64,000 bases of DNA from Bradyrhizobium sp. CIAT3101 (GCF_029714945.1 NZ_CP121634.1:4485001-4549000), one strand, 5' to 3'; positions 1 to 11,302 are shown, numbered from the stretch's first letter. Made by a program: numbers and translations. Notes: a model not told the origin generated them from the letters alone.

Positions 1-23
1 GTTCGTCGCACCGGGCGGCGAAA

Positions 24-52
24 ACAAAAAGGCCGGCACAAGGCCGGCCTTT
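24..52 (-). terminator. Rho-independent terminator of the first porin gene
   Basis: Perfect 10-bp stem (AAAGGCCGGC with GCCGGCCTTT) around a five-base loop. The A-rich run on its low-coordinate side gives a U-tract on the minus strand. It lies about 40 bp past the stop of the barrel gene that ends at 93. The same hairpin and loop recur at 965-989 after the second barrel gene. Confidence 0.85.
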
Positions 53-92
53 CGTAACGTGATGGCGTAAGAGCCGAAGCCCGGTACTGAAC

Positions 93-779
93 TCAGTACT
101 TGGCGACGATCGGGCCGTTGAAATGATAGTTCACGCCGACCTGCACGGTGTGGAAGTTGAGCGTGCCGGTGGGCAGAGCGCCGGTGAAGTAGGTCTCGCC
201 GCCGAGGCTGCGATAGAGGTACTCGCCCTTGACCGACCACTGCGGAGCGAAGAACGCCTCGACGCCCGCGCCGACGGTCCAGCCGGAGTGGAACTTGCTG
301 TCCGACGCGGACACGCCGAGCGCGGAGAGGGTGATCTTGTTGTCGATCCAGGCGTAGCCGCCGGTGCCGTAGACCAGGACGTTGTTGATGGCGTAGCCGA
401 TGCGGCCGCGCACGGTGCCCATCGCGTCGGTCTTGGAGCTGGCGGTCGCGGTCACGACGCCGAAGCCGGGGACGACGGTCGCGCCGGTCGCCGAAGCACT
501 GACATCGGCCCAGGCGCCGTCAGCCTCGACACCGAACACAACGTTGCCGGTCTGCCAGTTGTAGCCGGCAGTGCCGCCGACGAAGCCACCCTGCATCCGC
601 GGGCTGCCCGAATCTTCCCAAGCGCCGCCGCCGACGATACCGAGGTAGAAGCCGGTCCAATTGTAGACCGAAGCCACGGCCACCGGAGCCTTGGTGTAGG
701 GGCGAGCCGCCAGGTCGGCAGCCGAAGCGGCGCCAGTGAGGGCGAGCAGAGCGGCCGAAGCCAACAAGATCTTCTTCAT
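93..779 (-). CDS. Omp25/Omp31-family outer-membrane beta-barrel protein
   Basis: A 228-residue porin-like outer-membrane protein. Residues 1-20 (MKKILLASAALLALTGAASA) form a clear signal peptide cut after ASA. The linker LAARPYTKAP and the motif WTGFYLG at the first strand are typical of the rhizobial Omp25-like OmpA-type barrel family. The chain ends in an aromatic residue (IVAKY), as barrels recognised by the Bam machinery do. The ATG at 779 was preferred to a longer open frame because the signal peptide begins there. Such proteins give envelope stability; no specific solute is implied. It is a tandem paralogue of the gene at 1014-1784. Confidence 0.9.
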   Translation of the reverse strand: MKKILLASAALLALTGAASAADLAARPYTKAPVAVASVYNWTGFYLGIVGGGAWEDSGSPRMQGGFVGGTAGYNWQTGNVVFGVEADGAWADVSASATGATVVPGFGVVTATASSKTDAMGTVRGRIGYAINNVLVYGTGGYAWIDNKITLSALGVSASDSKFHSGWTVGAGVEAFFAPQWSVKGEYLYRSLGGETYFTGALPTGTLNFHTVQVGVNYHFNGPIVAKY

Positions 780-960
780 ATTCAACAAATCCCAGTCCCA
801 GTTTCTGTTTTGGACTTCCGTGCGTCGGAAGCAGTATCGGACGCTGTGGTCCAACTGACGTCGGCTTACACCACTGAAGCCGCAAGTTGTGTCTCTCAAA
901 TGCCACAACAGATACAAAATGTAACAGTCGCTGACCTATAGTTCCCATCGGGAACAAAAA

Positions 961-989
961 ACAAAAAGGCCGGCACAAGGCCGGCCTTT
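961..989 (-). terminator. Rho-independent terminator of the second porin gene
   Basis: The same 10-bp stem and ACAAG loop as at 28-52, with an A-rich run at 956-967 that becomes a U-tract on the minus strand. It lies 25 bp past the stop of the gene ending at 1014. Confidence 0.85.
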
Positions 990-1013
990 GATTCCTGAAT
1001 GGTTTCAGATGGA

Positions 1014-1784
1014 TCAGTACTTCGCGACGACGGGCGTCCCCCAATTGAAGTGGTAGTTCACGCCGGCCTTGATGGTGTGGATCGTGTCGTTCCACTCCGA
1101 GCGATTCGCCACCACGGGCGAGTACTGGATCGTGCTCTTGCCGAGGTCGATGTAGTTGTACTCAACCTTTGCCGACCAGTTCGGAGCGAACATGTACTCC
1201 ACGCCGGTACCGAGGGTCCAACCCCAGCGCCAGTCGTTCTGGACGAAAGTGTTGGCCGCGCCGCCGTTGAGGGCTGCGTCATAGCGGTGCTGAATATCGC
1301 CGACGGCCGCACCGCCGCTCACGAACCAGAGCGCCGGTCCCCAGGCGTAACCAACGCGGCCCTTGATGTCTCCGAAGCCGCGCAGCTTGGTGGCGTAGCT
1401 GTCGCCGAGGTTCGGCGGACCAACATTGATCACCGACGACCGACCGCTGATGTCGGCCCAGTGATAATCGCCCTCGAGACCAATGACGAAGGCGCCCATC
1501 TGCCAATTGTAACCGGCGACGCCGCCGACGAAGCCGCCGCTGGTGTCGTAGTTCTGCGATCCGACGAAGGCAGGCGTATTGGGGGCAAGGAAATATGTTT
1601 CGTTGCTTCGGCCCCAGCCACCGCCGCCCTGAACACCGAGATAGAAGCCAGTCCACGTGTAGATGGGAGCAGGTGCCACAACTGGCGCCTTGGTGTAGGG
1701 GCGTGCCGCCATATCAGCTGCGCTTGCGGGAGCCGACAAGCCCAACGCAACGATACCGATTGCTCCAAACAGAATTTTCTTCAT
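1014..1784 (-). CDS. Omp25/Omp31-family outer-membrane beta-barrel protein
   Basis: A 256-residue barrel protein with signal peptide MKKILFGAIGIVALGLSAPASA, then the DMAARPYTKAP linker and WTGFYLGVQGGGGWG. Strand-forming alternation runs to a C-terminal aromatic residue (VVAKY). The start at 1784 has a GGGGAGA ribosome site eight bases upstream. Leader, linker, first strand and last strand match the neighbour at 93-779, while the middle and loops differ in length. This fits an old tandem duplication with loop divergence. Probably a structural or general porin-like protein. Confidence 0.9.
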   Translation of the reverse strand: MKKILFGAIGIVALGLSAPASAADMAARPYTKAPVVAPAPIYTWTGFYLGVQGGGGWGRSNETYFLAPNTPAFVGSQNYDTSGGFVGGVAGYNWQMGAFVIGLEGDYHWADISGRSSVINVGPPNLGDSYATKLRGFGDIKGRVGYAWGPALWFVSGGAAVGDIQHRYDAALNGGAANTFVQNDWRWGWTLGTGVEYMFAPNWSAKVEYNYIDLGKSTIQYSPVVANRSEWNDTIHTIKAGVNYHFNWGTPVVAKY

Positions 1785-1802
1785 TACAGTCTCCCCAATG
1801 TC

Positions 1803-1830
1803 GACCGCTCCAAAGGTCCCCGGAGCGGTC
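1803..1830 (-). other. Stem-loop just upstream of the second porin gene
   Basis: GACCGCTCC and GGAGCGGTC form a perfect 9-bp inverted repeat with a 10-base loop. It lies 19 bp upstream of the ATG at 1784, so it would fall in the 5' untranslated region or promoter. It could be an mRNA-stability hairpin or an operator; the sequence does not decide. Confidence 0.45.
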
Positions 1831-2059
1831 AGTCAGGCGCGACGCCCAAATGAACAATTTCGAGGCAACCTTACGCGCATCTCGAGGTGGAGTCCGTCTC
1901 CGGAATGCAACACTTGCCGGCCAATCGAAGACCGCGCAAGTTGATGAATGTTAAGAAGTTTTTGGCGTTTTAGGGAACTCGGGAAAGTTCCAATTCATCG
2001 CACAGTGAATAGCGGCCTCAGGAACGCGTTGTGCACAAAATCGGCTCTAGCTTTGGCAG
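1831..2059. other. AT-richer intergenic stretch between porin and ssb
   Basis: The gap 1785-2218 holds no convincing gene. This part is less GC-rich than its surroundings and probably carries the divergent porin promoter. A 5-bp inverted repeat (GGAAC/GTTCC) occurs near 1974-1991. Nothing else definite is seen. Confidence 0.3.
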
Positions 2060-2074
2060 GAACAAATCTGGAAC
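2060..2074 (+). promoter_or_regulatory. SOS box (LexA operator) upstream of ssb
   Basis: GAAC, seven bases, GAAC: a perfect match to the alphaproteobacterial LexA direct repeat (the reverse complement of GTTC-N7-GTTC). It lies about 145 bp before the ssb start, ahead of an AT-rich TATATATGG stretch that could hold the -10. DNA damage would be expected to raise ssb expression. Confidence 0.7.
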
Positions 2075-2218
2075 AAATATTCCGCCGATGCTATATATGG
2101 GGATAACCGAGGGCGTGGCGGGCCGATCAGTGCTCGTAAGCGTATAGGGTCGGCCCAACAGGCGGCAGCGCGGGCGCGCCTTTTCGAAATTCATTGGCAT
2201 TTGGAGTGGAGAGCGGCG

Positions 2219-2716
2219 ATGGCGGGAAGCGTCAACAAGGTCATTCTGGTTGGAAATCTTGGCAAGGATCCGGAGATCCGCCGCACCCAGGACGGGCGGC
2301 CGATCGCGAATCTGAGCATCGCCACCTCCGAGACCTGGCGCGACAAGAACAGCGGCGAGCGCAAGGAGAAGACCGAGTGGCATCGCGTCGTGATCTTCAA
2401 TGAAGGGCTCTGCAAGGTCGCCGAGCAATATTTGAAGAAGGGCGCCAAGGTTTACATCGAGGGCGCACTGCAGACCCGCAAATGGACCGATCAGCAGGGC
2501 GCTGAGAAGTACTCCACCGAAGTCGTGCTCCAGGGCTTCAACTCGACCCTGACGATGCTCGACGGTCGCGGCGGTGGCGGGGGAGGCGGCAGCTTCGGCG
2601 ACGAGCCGGGCGGCGATTTCGGCTCGTCCGGTCCAGTCAGCAGCGCACCGCGCCGCCCGGTTGCGGCCGGCGGCGGTGGCCGCAATAACGACATGGACGA
2701 CGACATTCCGTTCTGA
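2219..2716 (+). CDS. ssb: Single-stranded DNA-binding protein
   Basis: A 165-residue SSB. The OB fold spans roughly residues 4-110 ([41 protein letters not shown]). A Gly-rich flexible linker follows, then the acidic tip DMDDDIPF that docks SSB partner proteins. The ATG at 2219 is chosen over an in-frame TTG at 2201 because GGAGAG sits at the right distance. It coats single strands in replication, recombination and repair, as a tetramer in this family. A SOS box lies upstream. Confidence 0.97.
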   Translation: MAGSVNKVILVGNLGKDPEIRRTQDGRPIANLSIATSETWRDKNSGERKEKTEWHRVVIFNEGLCKVAEQYLKKGAKVYIEGALQTRKWTDQQGAEKYSTEVVLQGFNSTLTMLDGRGGGGGGGSFGDEPGGDFGSSGPVSSAPRRPVAAGGGGRNNDMDDDIPF

Positions 2717-2719
2717 GGC

Positions 2720-3079
2720 TTAGCCTTTGACGCGGGTGGAGCGAGTTGGCGCGGGCCGGGACAGAAAACGACCGGCCCGGTTTTCGAGCATCCCGACCAA
2801 GACGGGATCCATGAACTCGTAGTCGTCCGGAATGTCGAGGCAAATGACGCGCTTGCCATTCAGGCTGGCGCGGAATTTCCGGTTCAGCTTGGTCCGATGG
2901 GCCTTCTCCATCACGAAGATGATGTCGGCCCATTCGACCTGTTCGGTCGACAACAGCACGTCTGCGTCGTTCGAGATGCCGGCCGAGTCGGTCTCGATCC
3001 CCGGCCAGGTCGAAAACACCTGCTCGGCCGTCGGACTGCGGAGGCGATTGGCGCTGCAGACGAAGAGGACGTTGGTCAC
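2720..3079 (-). CDS. Low-molecular-weight protein-tyrosine-phosphatase-like protein
   Basis: 119 residues with the phosphatase P-loop CSANRLRS near the N terminus (Cys-X5-Arg-Ser, residues about 8-15) and a general-acid candidate in the MDPVL segment (about residue 90). Shorter than classical LMW-PTPs (about 150 residues), matching the compact phosphotyrosine phosphatase family seen in rhizobia. GTG start at 3079 with GGAG upstream. Converges tail-to-tail with ssb, three bases apart. The substrate is unknown. Confidence 0.75.
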   Translation of the reverse strand: MTNVLFVCSANRLRSPTAEQVFSTWPGIETDSAGISNDADVLLSTEQVEWADIIFVMEKAHRTKLNRKFRASLNGKRVICLDIPDDYEFMDPVLVGMLENRAGRFLSRPAPTRSTRVKG

Positions 3080-3112
3080 TTTGACCGCTCCAAGATAGTC
3101 AGGGCTAGATAC

Positions 3113-3316
3113 TCAGCTTTTGGTGGTCGACGGGATCTTCCACGTCGCCACCGTGGCGTTTGGCCGAGAGGGCTTCTTTTTCCAACACAATAGCCGGCTC
3201 GTGTGAGGCGGCAGGATTTCCTGCCAATCGACGGGCCAGGCTCGGCTTTTCCGGGCTGGTCTCATGTGCTGCCTCAAGCCTTTGACGGGTCGCGATGTGA
3301 ATGGTATTAACTTCAT
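3113..3316 (-). CDS. Doubtful small basic ORF
   Basis: 67 residues beginning MKLIPFTSRPVKG, very basic, with no recognisable domain or signal peptide. An AGGA sits five bases before the ATG, which is the main support. It lies alone between the phosphatase and the membrane-protein gene. It could be spurious; no function is proposed. Confidence 0.22.
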   Translation of the reverse strand: MKLIPFTSRPVKGLRQHMRPARKSRAWPVDWQEILPPHTSRLLCWKKKPSRPNATVATWKIPSTTKS

Positions 3317-3322
3317 GTTAAT
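3306..3322. promoter_or_regulatory. Palindrome upstream of the DUF2306 gene
   Basis: ATTAAC and GTTAAT arms (perfect, 6 bp) around a five-base centre, 36 bp before the start at 3358. AT-rich in a GC-rich setting, it may be a promoter or operator element for the + strand gene. Confidence 0.35.
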
Positions 3323-3357
3323 CCTATTCACATGGTCGGTTCCGACCAGAGGGCCAC

Positions 3358-3756
3358 ATGAGCTTCACGCCGCTGCTTGACGCTGCACCTGCGATCCCGC
3401 TGCACGCCTTCGCGGCGATGGCGGCCTTCGTGCTCGGCCTCGTGCAGTTTGCCGCGCCCAAGGGCACGCTGCCGCACCGGACGATCGGCTGGATCTGGGT
3501 GGCACTGATGGCCGTGGTGGCCGTCTCGTCGTTCTGGATCCACCAGATCCGCCTGGTCGGGCCGTTCAGCCCGATCCATCTGCTGTCGATCTTCACGCTG
3601 GTGATGCTGCCGCTCGCGGTATGGCGGGCCCACACGCATCGCGTCGCCGCGCATCGGTGGACCATGATCTTCCTTTTTACCGGCGCGCTGGTGGTGGCGG
3701 GCCTGTTCACACTGCTGCCCGGACGCATCATGCACAGCGTGTTTTTCGGGGCGTAA
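3358..3756 (+). CDS. DUF2306-like small integral membrane protein
   Basis: 132 residues with four hydrophobic segments at about 15-32, 45-62, 72-90 and 103-122. Conserved-looking His residues occur at helix edges (PLHAFAAMAAF, HRTIGWIW, AHRWTMIF). This arrangement resembles the DUF2306 membrane family; its biochemical role is unknown. ATG at 3358. Stands alone before gyrA. Confidence 0.7.
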   Translation: MSFTPLLDAAPAIPLHAFAAMAAFVLGLVQFAAPKGTLPHRTIGWIWVALMAVVAVSSFWIHQIRLVGPFSPIHLLSIFTLVMLPLAVWRAHTHRVAAHRWTMIFLFTGALVVAGLFTLLPGRIMHSVFFGA

Positions 3757-3924
3757 GGGACGGTTCCAGGGCGCTCCTTCGGACCCCGCCCGAGACGGTG
3801 GCAGGAGTGGCGTAAGTCTCTGGAAAAACAGTCGGAAAAAGCGCTTCCCGGAAGCCCCCAAGGGTGGTTATCAGGGCGTCGATGCGCTATATGATTCCCA
3901 GATAAAATTTCACCGGATTCCCCC

Positions 3925-6669
<2,745 letters not shown>

Positions 6670-6683
6670 TGCGCGGCTCCGTG

Positions 6684-6705
6684 GCCCGGATGGAGCGATC
6701 CGGGC
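6684..6705. repeat. Short palindromic repeat between gyrA and kup
   Basis: GCCCGGAT and ATCCGGGC form a perfect 8-bp stem around GGAGCG. The text CCCGGATGGAGCG belongs to a short repeat that I recall as widespread in Bradyrhizobium intergenic regions. Lying between convergent genes, it may act as a two-way terminator, though no U-tract is present. Confidence 0.6.
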
Positions 6706-6716
6706 TACGAACTTCG

Positions 6717-8627
6717 CTAGATCTCCAGCTCCGTGCCGAACTCCACGACCTGCTTGGTCGGCACGCCGAAGAACGCCGCTGAGCGCTCGGCGTTGCGCTG
6801 GAGGAAGGCGAACAGGCCTTCGCGCCAGACCCACATGCCCGGAATGTCCTCGCTCGGAATGATGGTCTCGCGGCCGACATAATAGGTGATGTCGGAGAGG
6901 TCGATGCCGGGCAGCTTGCCCTGGCGGCAGGCGAGCGTCAGGCCCTCATAGATCGTCGGGTTCTGCATGAAGCCGTAATGCAGCACGACGCGGGTGATGC
7001 CGGCGATGATCTCGATCACCTCGGCGCGCGCTTCGTCGGGGACGTGCGGCACCTCTTCGATCAGCACGGTGACGAGGATGATGCGCTCATGCAGCACGTG
7101 GTTGTGCTTGACGAACTGCGTCAGCGCCAGCGGCACGCCTTTCGCCGCCGATGCCAGGAACACGGCGGTGCCGGGGAGACGTGCGCTGCATTTGTTGACC
7201 GCGGTCTCGATCAGGTCTTCCTCGGGCTGGCGCAGTTTTCCGCGCGCAGCTTCGACCAGTTTCACGCCACTGCGCCAGGTCAGCATCAGGAAGGCGACGA
7301 AGGCGGCGAGCAGCAGCGGAAACCAGCCGCCCTCGAACAGCTTGATCGAATTGGCCGAGAAGAAGATCACGTCGATCACGAAGAAGAAGCCGTTCACGGC
7401 CACGACGAGCAACGGCGAATAGCCCCACTGGATCGCAACCAGTGCCGCGAGCAGGGTGGTGATCGCCATCAGCAGCGAGACCGCGATACCGTAGGCGCCG
7501 GCCAGCGCGTCCGACGTGCCGAAGCTGACCACCGCGCCGAGCGTTGCGGCGGCGAGCAGCCAGTTCACCAGTGGCACGTAGATCTGGCCGATCGCATCGC
7601 TGGTGGTGTGGCGGATCTGCATGCGCGGCAGGAAGCCGAGCTGGATCGACTGCTGGGTCAGCGAGAACACGCCGGAGATGATCGCCTGTGACGCGATCAC
7701 GGTCGCAACGGCCGAGAACGCGACCAACCCGTAATGCAGGAAGTCCGGGCAGAGCTGGAAGAACGGATTCTCGATCATGCCGGGATCGGTGATCAGGAGC
7801 GCAGCCTGGCCGAAATAATTCAGCACCAGCGCCGGCAGGCAGATCGCGAACCACGCAAGCCGGATCGGCAGGCGCCCGAAATGCCCCATGTCGGCATACA
7901 TCGCCTCACCGCCGGTCACGGCGAGGAAAGCGGCACCGAGGATCGCGAAGGAGACGTGGAAATCCTGGTGGATCAGGAACTCGAAGGCATAGAGCGGGCT
8001 CAGTGCCGCCAGCACTCCCGGCGCCTTGACGATGCCGTGGATGCCGAGCGCGGCGAGCACGAAGAACCAGGCCAGCATCACCGGTCCGAAGATGCGGCCG
8101 ATGAAGCCGGTGCCCTGCTTCTGCATCATGAACAGGCCGACCAGGATGACGATGGTGATCGGCACCACCGCCGGCGCGAGCGAGGGGGCGTCGACTTTGA
8201 GGCCTTCGATGGCCGAGAGCACCGAGATCGCCGGCGTGATCGCGCCGTCGCCATAGAGCAACGCAGCGCCGATCAGGCCGACCACCAGGAGATGGGCGCG
8301 CCAGGTGCCTGGCTGGGCGTGACGGGCATGCAGCAGCGCCAGCAGCGCGACGATGCCGCCTTCGCCGCGGTTGTCCGCGCGCAGGATCAGCAGCGCATAT
8401 TTCAGCGAGATGATCAGCAGCAGCGCCCACAGGATCAGCGAGGCAACGCCCAGGACAGCCTCGGGGGTCACTGTGCCGCCATGCGCGGCCGCCTTGGCGG
8501 CTTCCTTCAGGGCGTAGAGGGGGCTGGTGCCGATATCGCCATAGACCACCCCGAGGGCGCCCATGGTCATGGCAAGCGGCAGAGGGTCGGGATGATGGCC
8601 GGAAGCGACTGCGGGCGTACTGGACAA
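6717..8627 (-). CDS. kup: Low-affinity potassium uptake permease Kup
   Basis: 636 residues. Starts near the Kup signature LGVVYGDIGTSPLYALKEA and carries about twelve hydrophobic segments up to residue 450, followed by a cytosolic C-terminal domain of about 170 residues ending EFGTELEI. This is full family length. It imports K+ with protons across the inner membrane. The start is TTG at 8627 with GAGGGG eight bases upstream; the downstream Met before GALGVVYGD is an alternative. Convergent with gyrA. Confidence 0.92.
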   Translation of the reverse strand: MSSTPAVASGHHPDPLPLAMTMGALGVVYGDIGTSPLYALKEAAKAAAHGGTVTPEAVLGVASLILWALLLIISLKYALLILRADNRGEGGIVALLALLHARHAQPGTWRAHLLVVGLIGAALLYGDGAITPAISVLSAIEGLKVDAPSLAPAVVPITIVILVGLFMMQKQGTGFIGRIFGPVMLAWFFVLAALGIHGIVKAPGVLAALSPLYAFEFLIHQDFHVSFAILGAAFLAVTGGEAMYADMGHFGRLPIRLAWFAICLPALVLNYFGQAALLITDPGMIENPFFQLCPDFLHYGLVAFSAVATVIASQAIISGVFSLTQQSIQLGFLPRMQIRHTTSDAIGQIYVPLVNWLLAAATLGAVVSFGTSDALAGAYGIAVSLLMAITTLLAALVAIQWGYSPLLVVAVNGFFFVIDVIFFSANSIKLFEGGWFPLLLAAFVAFLMLTWRSGVKLVEAARGKLRQPEEDLIETAVNKCSARLPGTAVFLASAAKGVPLALTQFVKHNHVLHERIILVTVLIEEVPHVPDEARAEVIEIIAGITRVVLHYGFMQNPTIYEGLTLACRQGKLPGIDLSDITYYVGRETIIPSEDIPGMWVWREGLFAFLQRNAERSAAFFGVPTKQVVEFGTELEI

Positions 8628-8759
8628 ATGCGACCCCTCAATGGGACCGCGCCCGTCGGGCCATTCCGAGGGGCGCGAGCGTCACACAGTCTGCGACGAG
8701 ACGCCGCAAATATCCATGGTGTTTATCGCGAGGTTTATGACGCCAAGCTGACAGACAGC

Positions 8760-9017
8760 CTACGGGGTCCGGTCTGCCGTCACCAGGCGAGCGACACGAA
8801 CGTCAGCCTTGGTGCCGGCGCGGCGCAGGCAGGACGCCTCGAAATTCGGCCAGGCGCGCTCCGAGCACTCCCTGCCGATGGTCTTGATGTCGAGCCGGTC
8901 GGCCTTGGCCAGCGGCTGCGGGACACTCGCTTCAACAGTGGGAGCAAAACCGGGCAGGAGGGTAAGGGCGGTAGCAACACACGCAGCAATAGCGATCGCT
9001 GAAAGAGCCTTGATCAT
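8760..9017 (-). CDS. Small secreted hypothetical protein
   Basis: 85 residues. Signal-like N terminus MIKALSAIAIAACVATALTLLPG, then a short polar domain with two Cys residues (GRECSERAW and EASCLRRAG) that could form a disulfide in the periplasm. ATG at 9017 with GGGGA upstream. Similar small proteins are common in Bradyrhizobium; no function is assigned. Confidence 0.6.
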   Translation of the reverse strand: MIKALSAIAIAACVATALTLLPGFAPTVEASVPQPLAKADRLDIKTIGRECSERAWPNFEASCLRRAGTKADVRVARLVTADRTP

Positions 9018-9145
9018 CGACGGTCCCCTGTGATGCGGCCGCTGCGCCTTGTTTGCGGCCCGTCATTCGTTGGCTGGATTAGTAACCATGACCAGTTTCC
9101 GGACGTCTTCACCGACGCCGGAAATGGTTTCGTGCGTGCATGGTT

Positions 9146-9176
9146 TTGTTTCGTGGACACCCCGAGGACGAAACAA
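9146..9176. other. Inverted repeat in the 270-bp gap before coaD
   Basis: TTGTTTCGT and ACGAAACAA (perfect, 9 bp) are separated by 13 bases. No U-tract follows, so an operator or a stable leader hairpin is likelier than a terminator. The rest of the gap 9018-9287 shows no gene. Confidence 0.35.
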
Positions 9177-9287
9177 TCCGGCGCCTTCCGACGGGGATTG
9201 GCGGAAAAATCGGCAGGAAACCGACAGGAAACGGACAAGGAACCTGTCCGGCTTGCCGGGCCGGGCTGGGCGCGGTAGGACGTGGCC

Positions 9288-9785
9288 ATGCCGCGCATCG
9301 CCTTCTATCCGGGTTCCTTCGACCCCATCACCAACGGCCATCTGGACGTGGTCCGGAACAGTGTCCCGCTGTGCGACCGGCTGGTGGTCGCAATCGGGGT
9401 CCATCCCGGCAAGAAGCCGCTGTTCTCGACCGAGGAGCGGCTCAAGATGCTCCACGACGTCTGCGGGCCGGTAGCGGCCCAGGCCGGCTGTACGCTCGAG
9501 GCCGTGACCTATGACGATCTCGCAGTCACCGCAGCGCGCAAATTCGGTGCGACCATCATGATTCGAGGCCTGCGTGACGGCACCGACCTCGACTACGAGA
9601 TGCAGCTCGCCGGCATGAACGGCGCCATGGCGCCCGACGTGCAAACCGTCTTCCTGCCGGCGTCCCCTTTGGTCCGCCCGATTACCGGCACATTGGTGCG
9701 CCAGATCGCCGCCATGGGCGGAGACGTCTCGACCTTCGTCCCGCCGCTCGTTGCATCCCAGCTCAAGGCAAAATTCGCCGGATAA
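9288..9785 (+). CDS. coaD: Phosphopantetheine adenylyltransferase
   Basis: 165 residues, normal for CoaD. The nucleotidyltransferase start [18 protein letters not shown] includes the T/HxGH His18. The ADP-binding region near the C terminus reads TGTLVRQIA. It makes dephospho-CoA from 4'-phosphopantetheine and ATP, the penultimate step of CoA synthesis. The ATG at 9288 is preferred to a GTG at 9282 because AGGA lies seven bases before it. Followed in the same direction by two cyclophilin genes. Confidence 0.95.
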   Translation: MPRIAFYPGSFDPITNGHLDVVRNSVPLCDRLVVAIGVHPGKKPLFSTEERLKMLHDVCGPVAAQAGCTLEAVTYDDLAVTAARKFGATIMIRGLRDGTDLDYEMQLAGMNGAMAPDVQTVFLPASPLVRPITGTLVRQIAAMGGDVSTFVPPLVASQLKAKFAG

Positions 9786-9822
9786 CGGCGCGCTTTTTCA
9801 TCTCACCTGATCCGGAGTGTCC

Positions 9823-10398
9823 ATGATCCGTCGTCTCGCAATCCTTGCCACGATGTTCGTCGCGCTGATTGGCGCAGTCCCGGCGACGGCGCAGCAACTG
9901 CCGGCCAATCTCGACAAGGCCAATGCGCTCGTCATCGATACCACCAAGGGCCGCATCGTCATCAAGCTCCGGACCGACCTTGCGCCGCAGCACGCCGAGC
10001 GCCTCAAGCAGCTCGCGCGCGAGGGCTTTTACAACAACGTTCCGTTCCACCGCGTGATGGACGGCTTCATGGCCCAGACCGGCGACGGCCAGAACGGCAA
10101 CGGCACCGGCGGCTCCAAATATCCGAACCTGAAGCAGGAATTCTCCAAGGTCCATTTCGCCCGCGGCATCGTCGGCATGGCCCGGCGCGGCGACAGCGTC
10201 GATACCGCCAACTCGCAGTTCTTCATCATGTTCGCCGACGGCGGCAGTCTCGATGGCCAGTACACCGTGGTCGGCGAGGTCGTGCAGGGCATGGATGTGG
10301 TCGACAAGCTGAAGAAGGCACCGGCCGGCTCGCCCGGCGGCACCGTCACCGATCCCGACAAGATGGTGAAGGTGCAGGTCGCCTCCGACATCAAGTAG
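9823..10398 (+). CDS. Periplasmic peptidyl-prolyl cis-trans isomerase (cyclophilin)
   Basis: 191 residues with a signal peptide (MIRRLAILATMFVALIGAVPATA) and a complete cyclophilin domain: [14 protein letters not shown], the substrate-groove SQFFIMFAD and YTVVGEVVQGMDVVDK. It should catalyse proline isomerisation on exported proteins. GGAG ends five bases before the ATG at 9823. The first of two cyclophilins in this cluster, 37 bp after coaD. Confidence 0.93.
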   Translation: MIRRLAILATMFVALIGAVPATAQQLPANLDKANALVIDTTKGRIVIKLRTDLAPQHAERLKQLAREGFYNNVPFHRVMDGFMAQTGDGQNGNGTGGSKYPNLKQEFSKVHFARGIVGMARRGDSVDTANSQFFIMFADGGSLDGQYTVVGEVVQGMDVVDKLKKAPAGSPGGTVTDPDKMVKVQVASDIK

Positions 10399-10406
10399 GA
10401 GGGCTT

Positions 10407-10832
10407 ATGGCGCGCCGCGGCGACAGGCTCCTGTTCGCTGCAGCCGTGCTGCTGTTCGGCATCACCGGCGCGGCCGCAGAGGACGCGCCGGTCAACACCA
10501 TCCAGGACGTCTTCCAGCACTTGCGGAGCTGCTGGAAGCCGCCACCGCCGACCAAGGCTCGCCCTATCGACATCACCGTCGTCGTGAGCTTTAACCGGGC
10601 CGGAAACATTCTGGGCCATCCGAGGATTACCTATGAATCCGCGGAGGCCTCCGACAGTGACCGGCTGCAATACCGGATCGCGGTGATGGAGGCGTTGCAA
10701 CGTTGCACGCCGATGCCATTTACCGATGCAATGGCCGGCGCCGCCGCGGGACGTCCATTCGCGATCCAGTTCCGTAACCGCAGAAATTCACCTGACAAGA
10801 CTCCACCCCTAACGCAAGAGAGACGAGCATGA
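10407..10832 (+). CDS. Exported hypothetical protein, TonB C-terminal-like
   Basis: 141 residues with an N-terminal signal (cut near GAAAEDAP) and a domain (DITVVVSFNRAGNILGHPRITYES, RIAVMEALQRCTPMPF) that resembles the TonB/TolA C-terminal fold by its N-x-x-G and final Cys-Thr-P-P-like pattern. Strong AGGAGGG ribosome site. Its stop overlaps the next start (ATGA), so it is translationally coupled to the downstream cyclophilin. Function unknown; a periplasmic envelope role is an inference. Confidence 0.65.
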   Translation: MARRGDRLLFAAAVLLFGITGAAAEDAPVNTIQDVFQHLRSCWKPPPPTKARPIDITVVVSFNRAGNILGHPRITYESAEASDSDRLQYRIAVMEALQRCTPMPFTDAMAGAAAGRPFAIQFRNRRNSPDKTPPLTQERRA

Positions 10833-11293
10833 GCGTCACCGAAAACACATTGATCCTCGAGACCACGCAGGGCCCCGTCACCATCGAGATGCGGCCTGAC
10901 CTCGCGCCCGGCCATGTCGCGCGCATCAAGGAGCTGGTCCGCGAAGGCTTCTACGACGGCATCGTGTTCCATCGCGTGATCGACGGCTTCATGGCGCAGA
11001 CCGGCTGCCCGCACGGCACCGGCACCGGCGGCTCCGGCAAGAAGCTGAAGGCCGAGTTCAACAAGGAGCCGCATGTGCGCGGCACCACCTCGATGGCGCG
11101 CGCCGCAAGCCCCGATTCCGGCGACAGCCAGTTCTTCATCTGCTTCGACGACGCCCGCTTCCTCGACAACCAGTACACGGTGTGGGGCAAGGTGACCGAG
11201 GGCATGGAAAACGTCGACAAGATCAAGCGCGGCGAGCCGGTGCAGAACCCGGACAAGATCGTCAAGGCGCGGATGGCCGCCGACAAGGAGTAA
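10829..11293 (+). CDS. Cytoplasmic peptidyl-prolyl cis-trans isomerase (cyclophilin)
   Basis: 154 residues with no signal peptide. Cyclophilin motifs [34 protein letters not shown] and [11 protein letters not shown] are present, as in PpiB-type enzymes. It overlaps the upstream small gene by four bases (ATGA), giving the order exported cyclophilin, small exported protein, cytosolic cyclophilin. A folding helper for cytosolic proteins. Confidence 0.93.
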   Translation: MSVTENTLILETTQGPVTIEMRPDLAPGHVARIKELVREGFYDGIVFHRVIDGFMAQTGCPHGTGTGGSGKKLKAEFNKEPHVRGTTSMARAASPDSGDSQFFICFDDARFLDNQYTVWGKVTEGMENVDKIKRGEPVQNPDKIVKARMAADKE

Positions 11294-11302
11294 GCGCCTC
11301 AT

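Noticed and set aside
123..941. Long + strand open frame over the first porin gene
   Set aside because: It mirrors the porin on the other strand, has no ribosome site, and its protein is an Ala/Gly/Arg/Asp-rich composition typical of antisense frames in GC-rich DNA.
941..955. GTTCCCATCGGGAAC palindrome near the first porin promoter
   Set aside because: Perfect but short, and it adjoins the second porin terminator; no promoter alignment or second copy to support an operator.
7734..9002. 422-codon + strand frame over the start of kup and the small secreted gene
   Set aside because: Antisense to Kup helices; charged, Gln/Asp/His-rich composition without domains.
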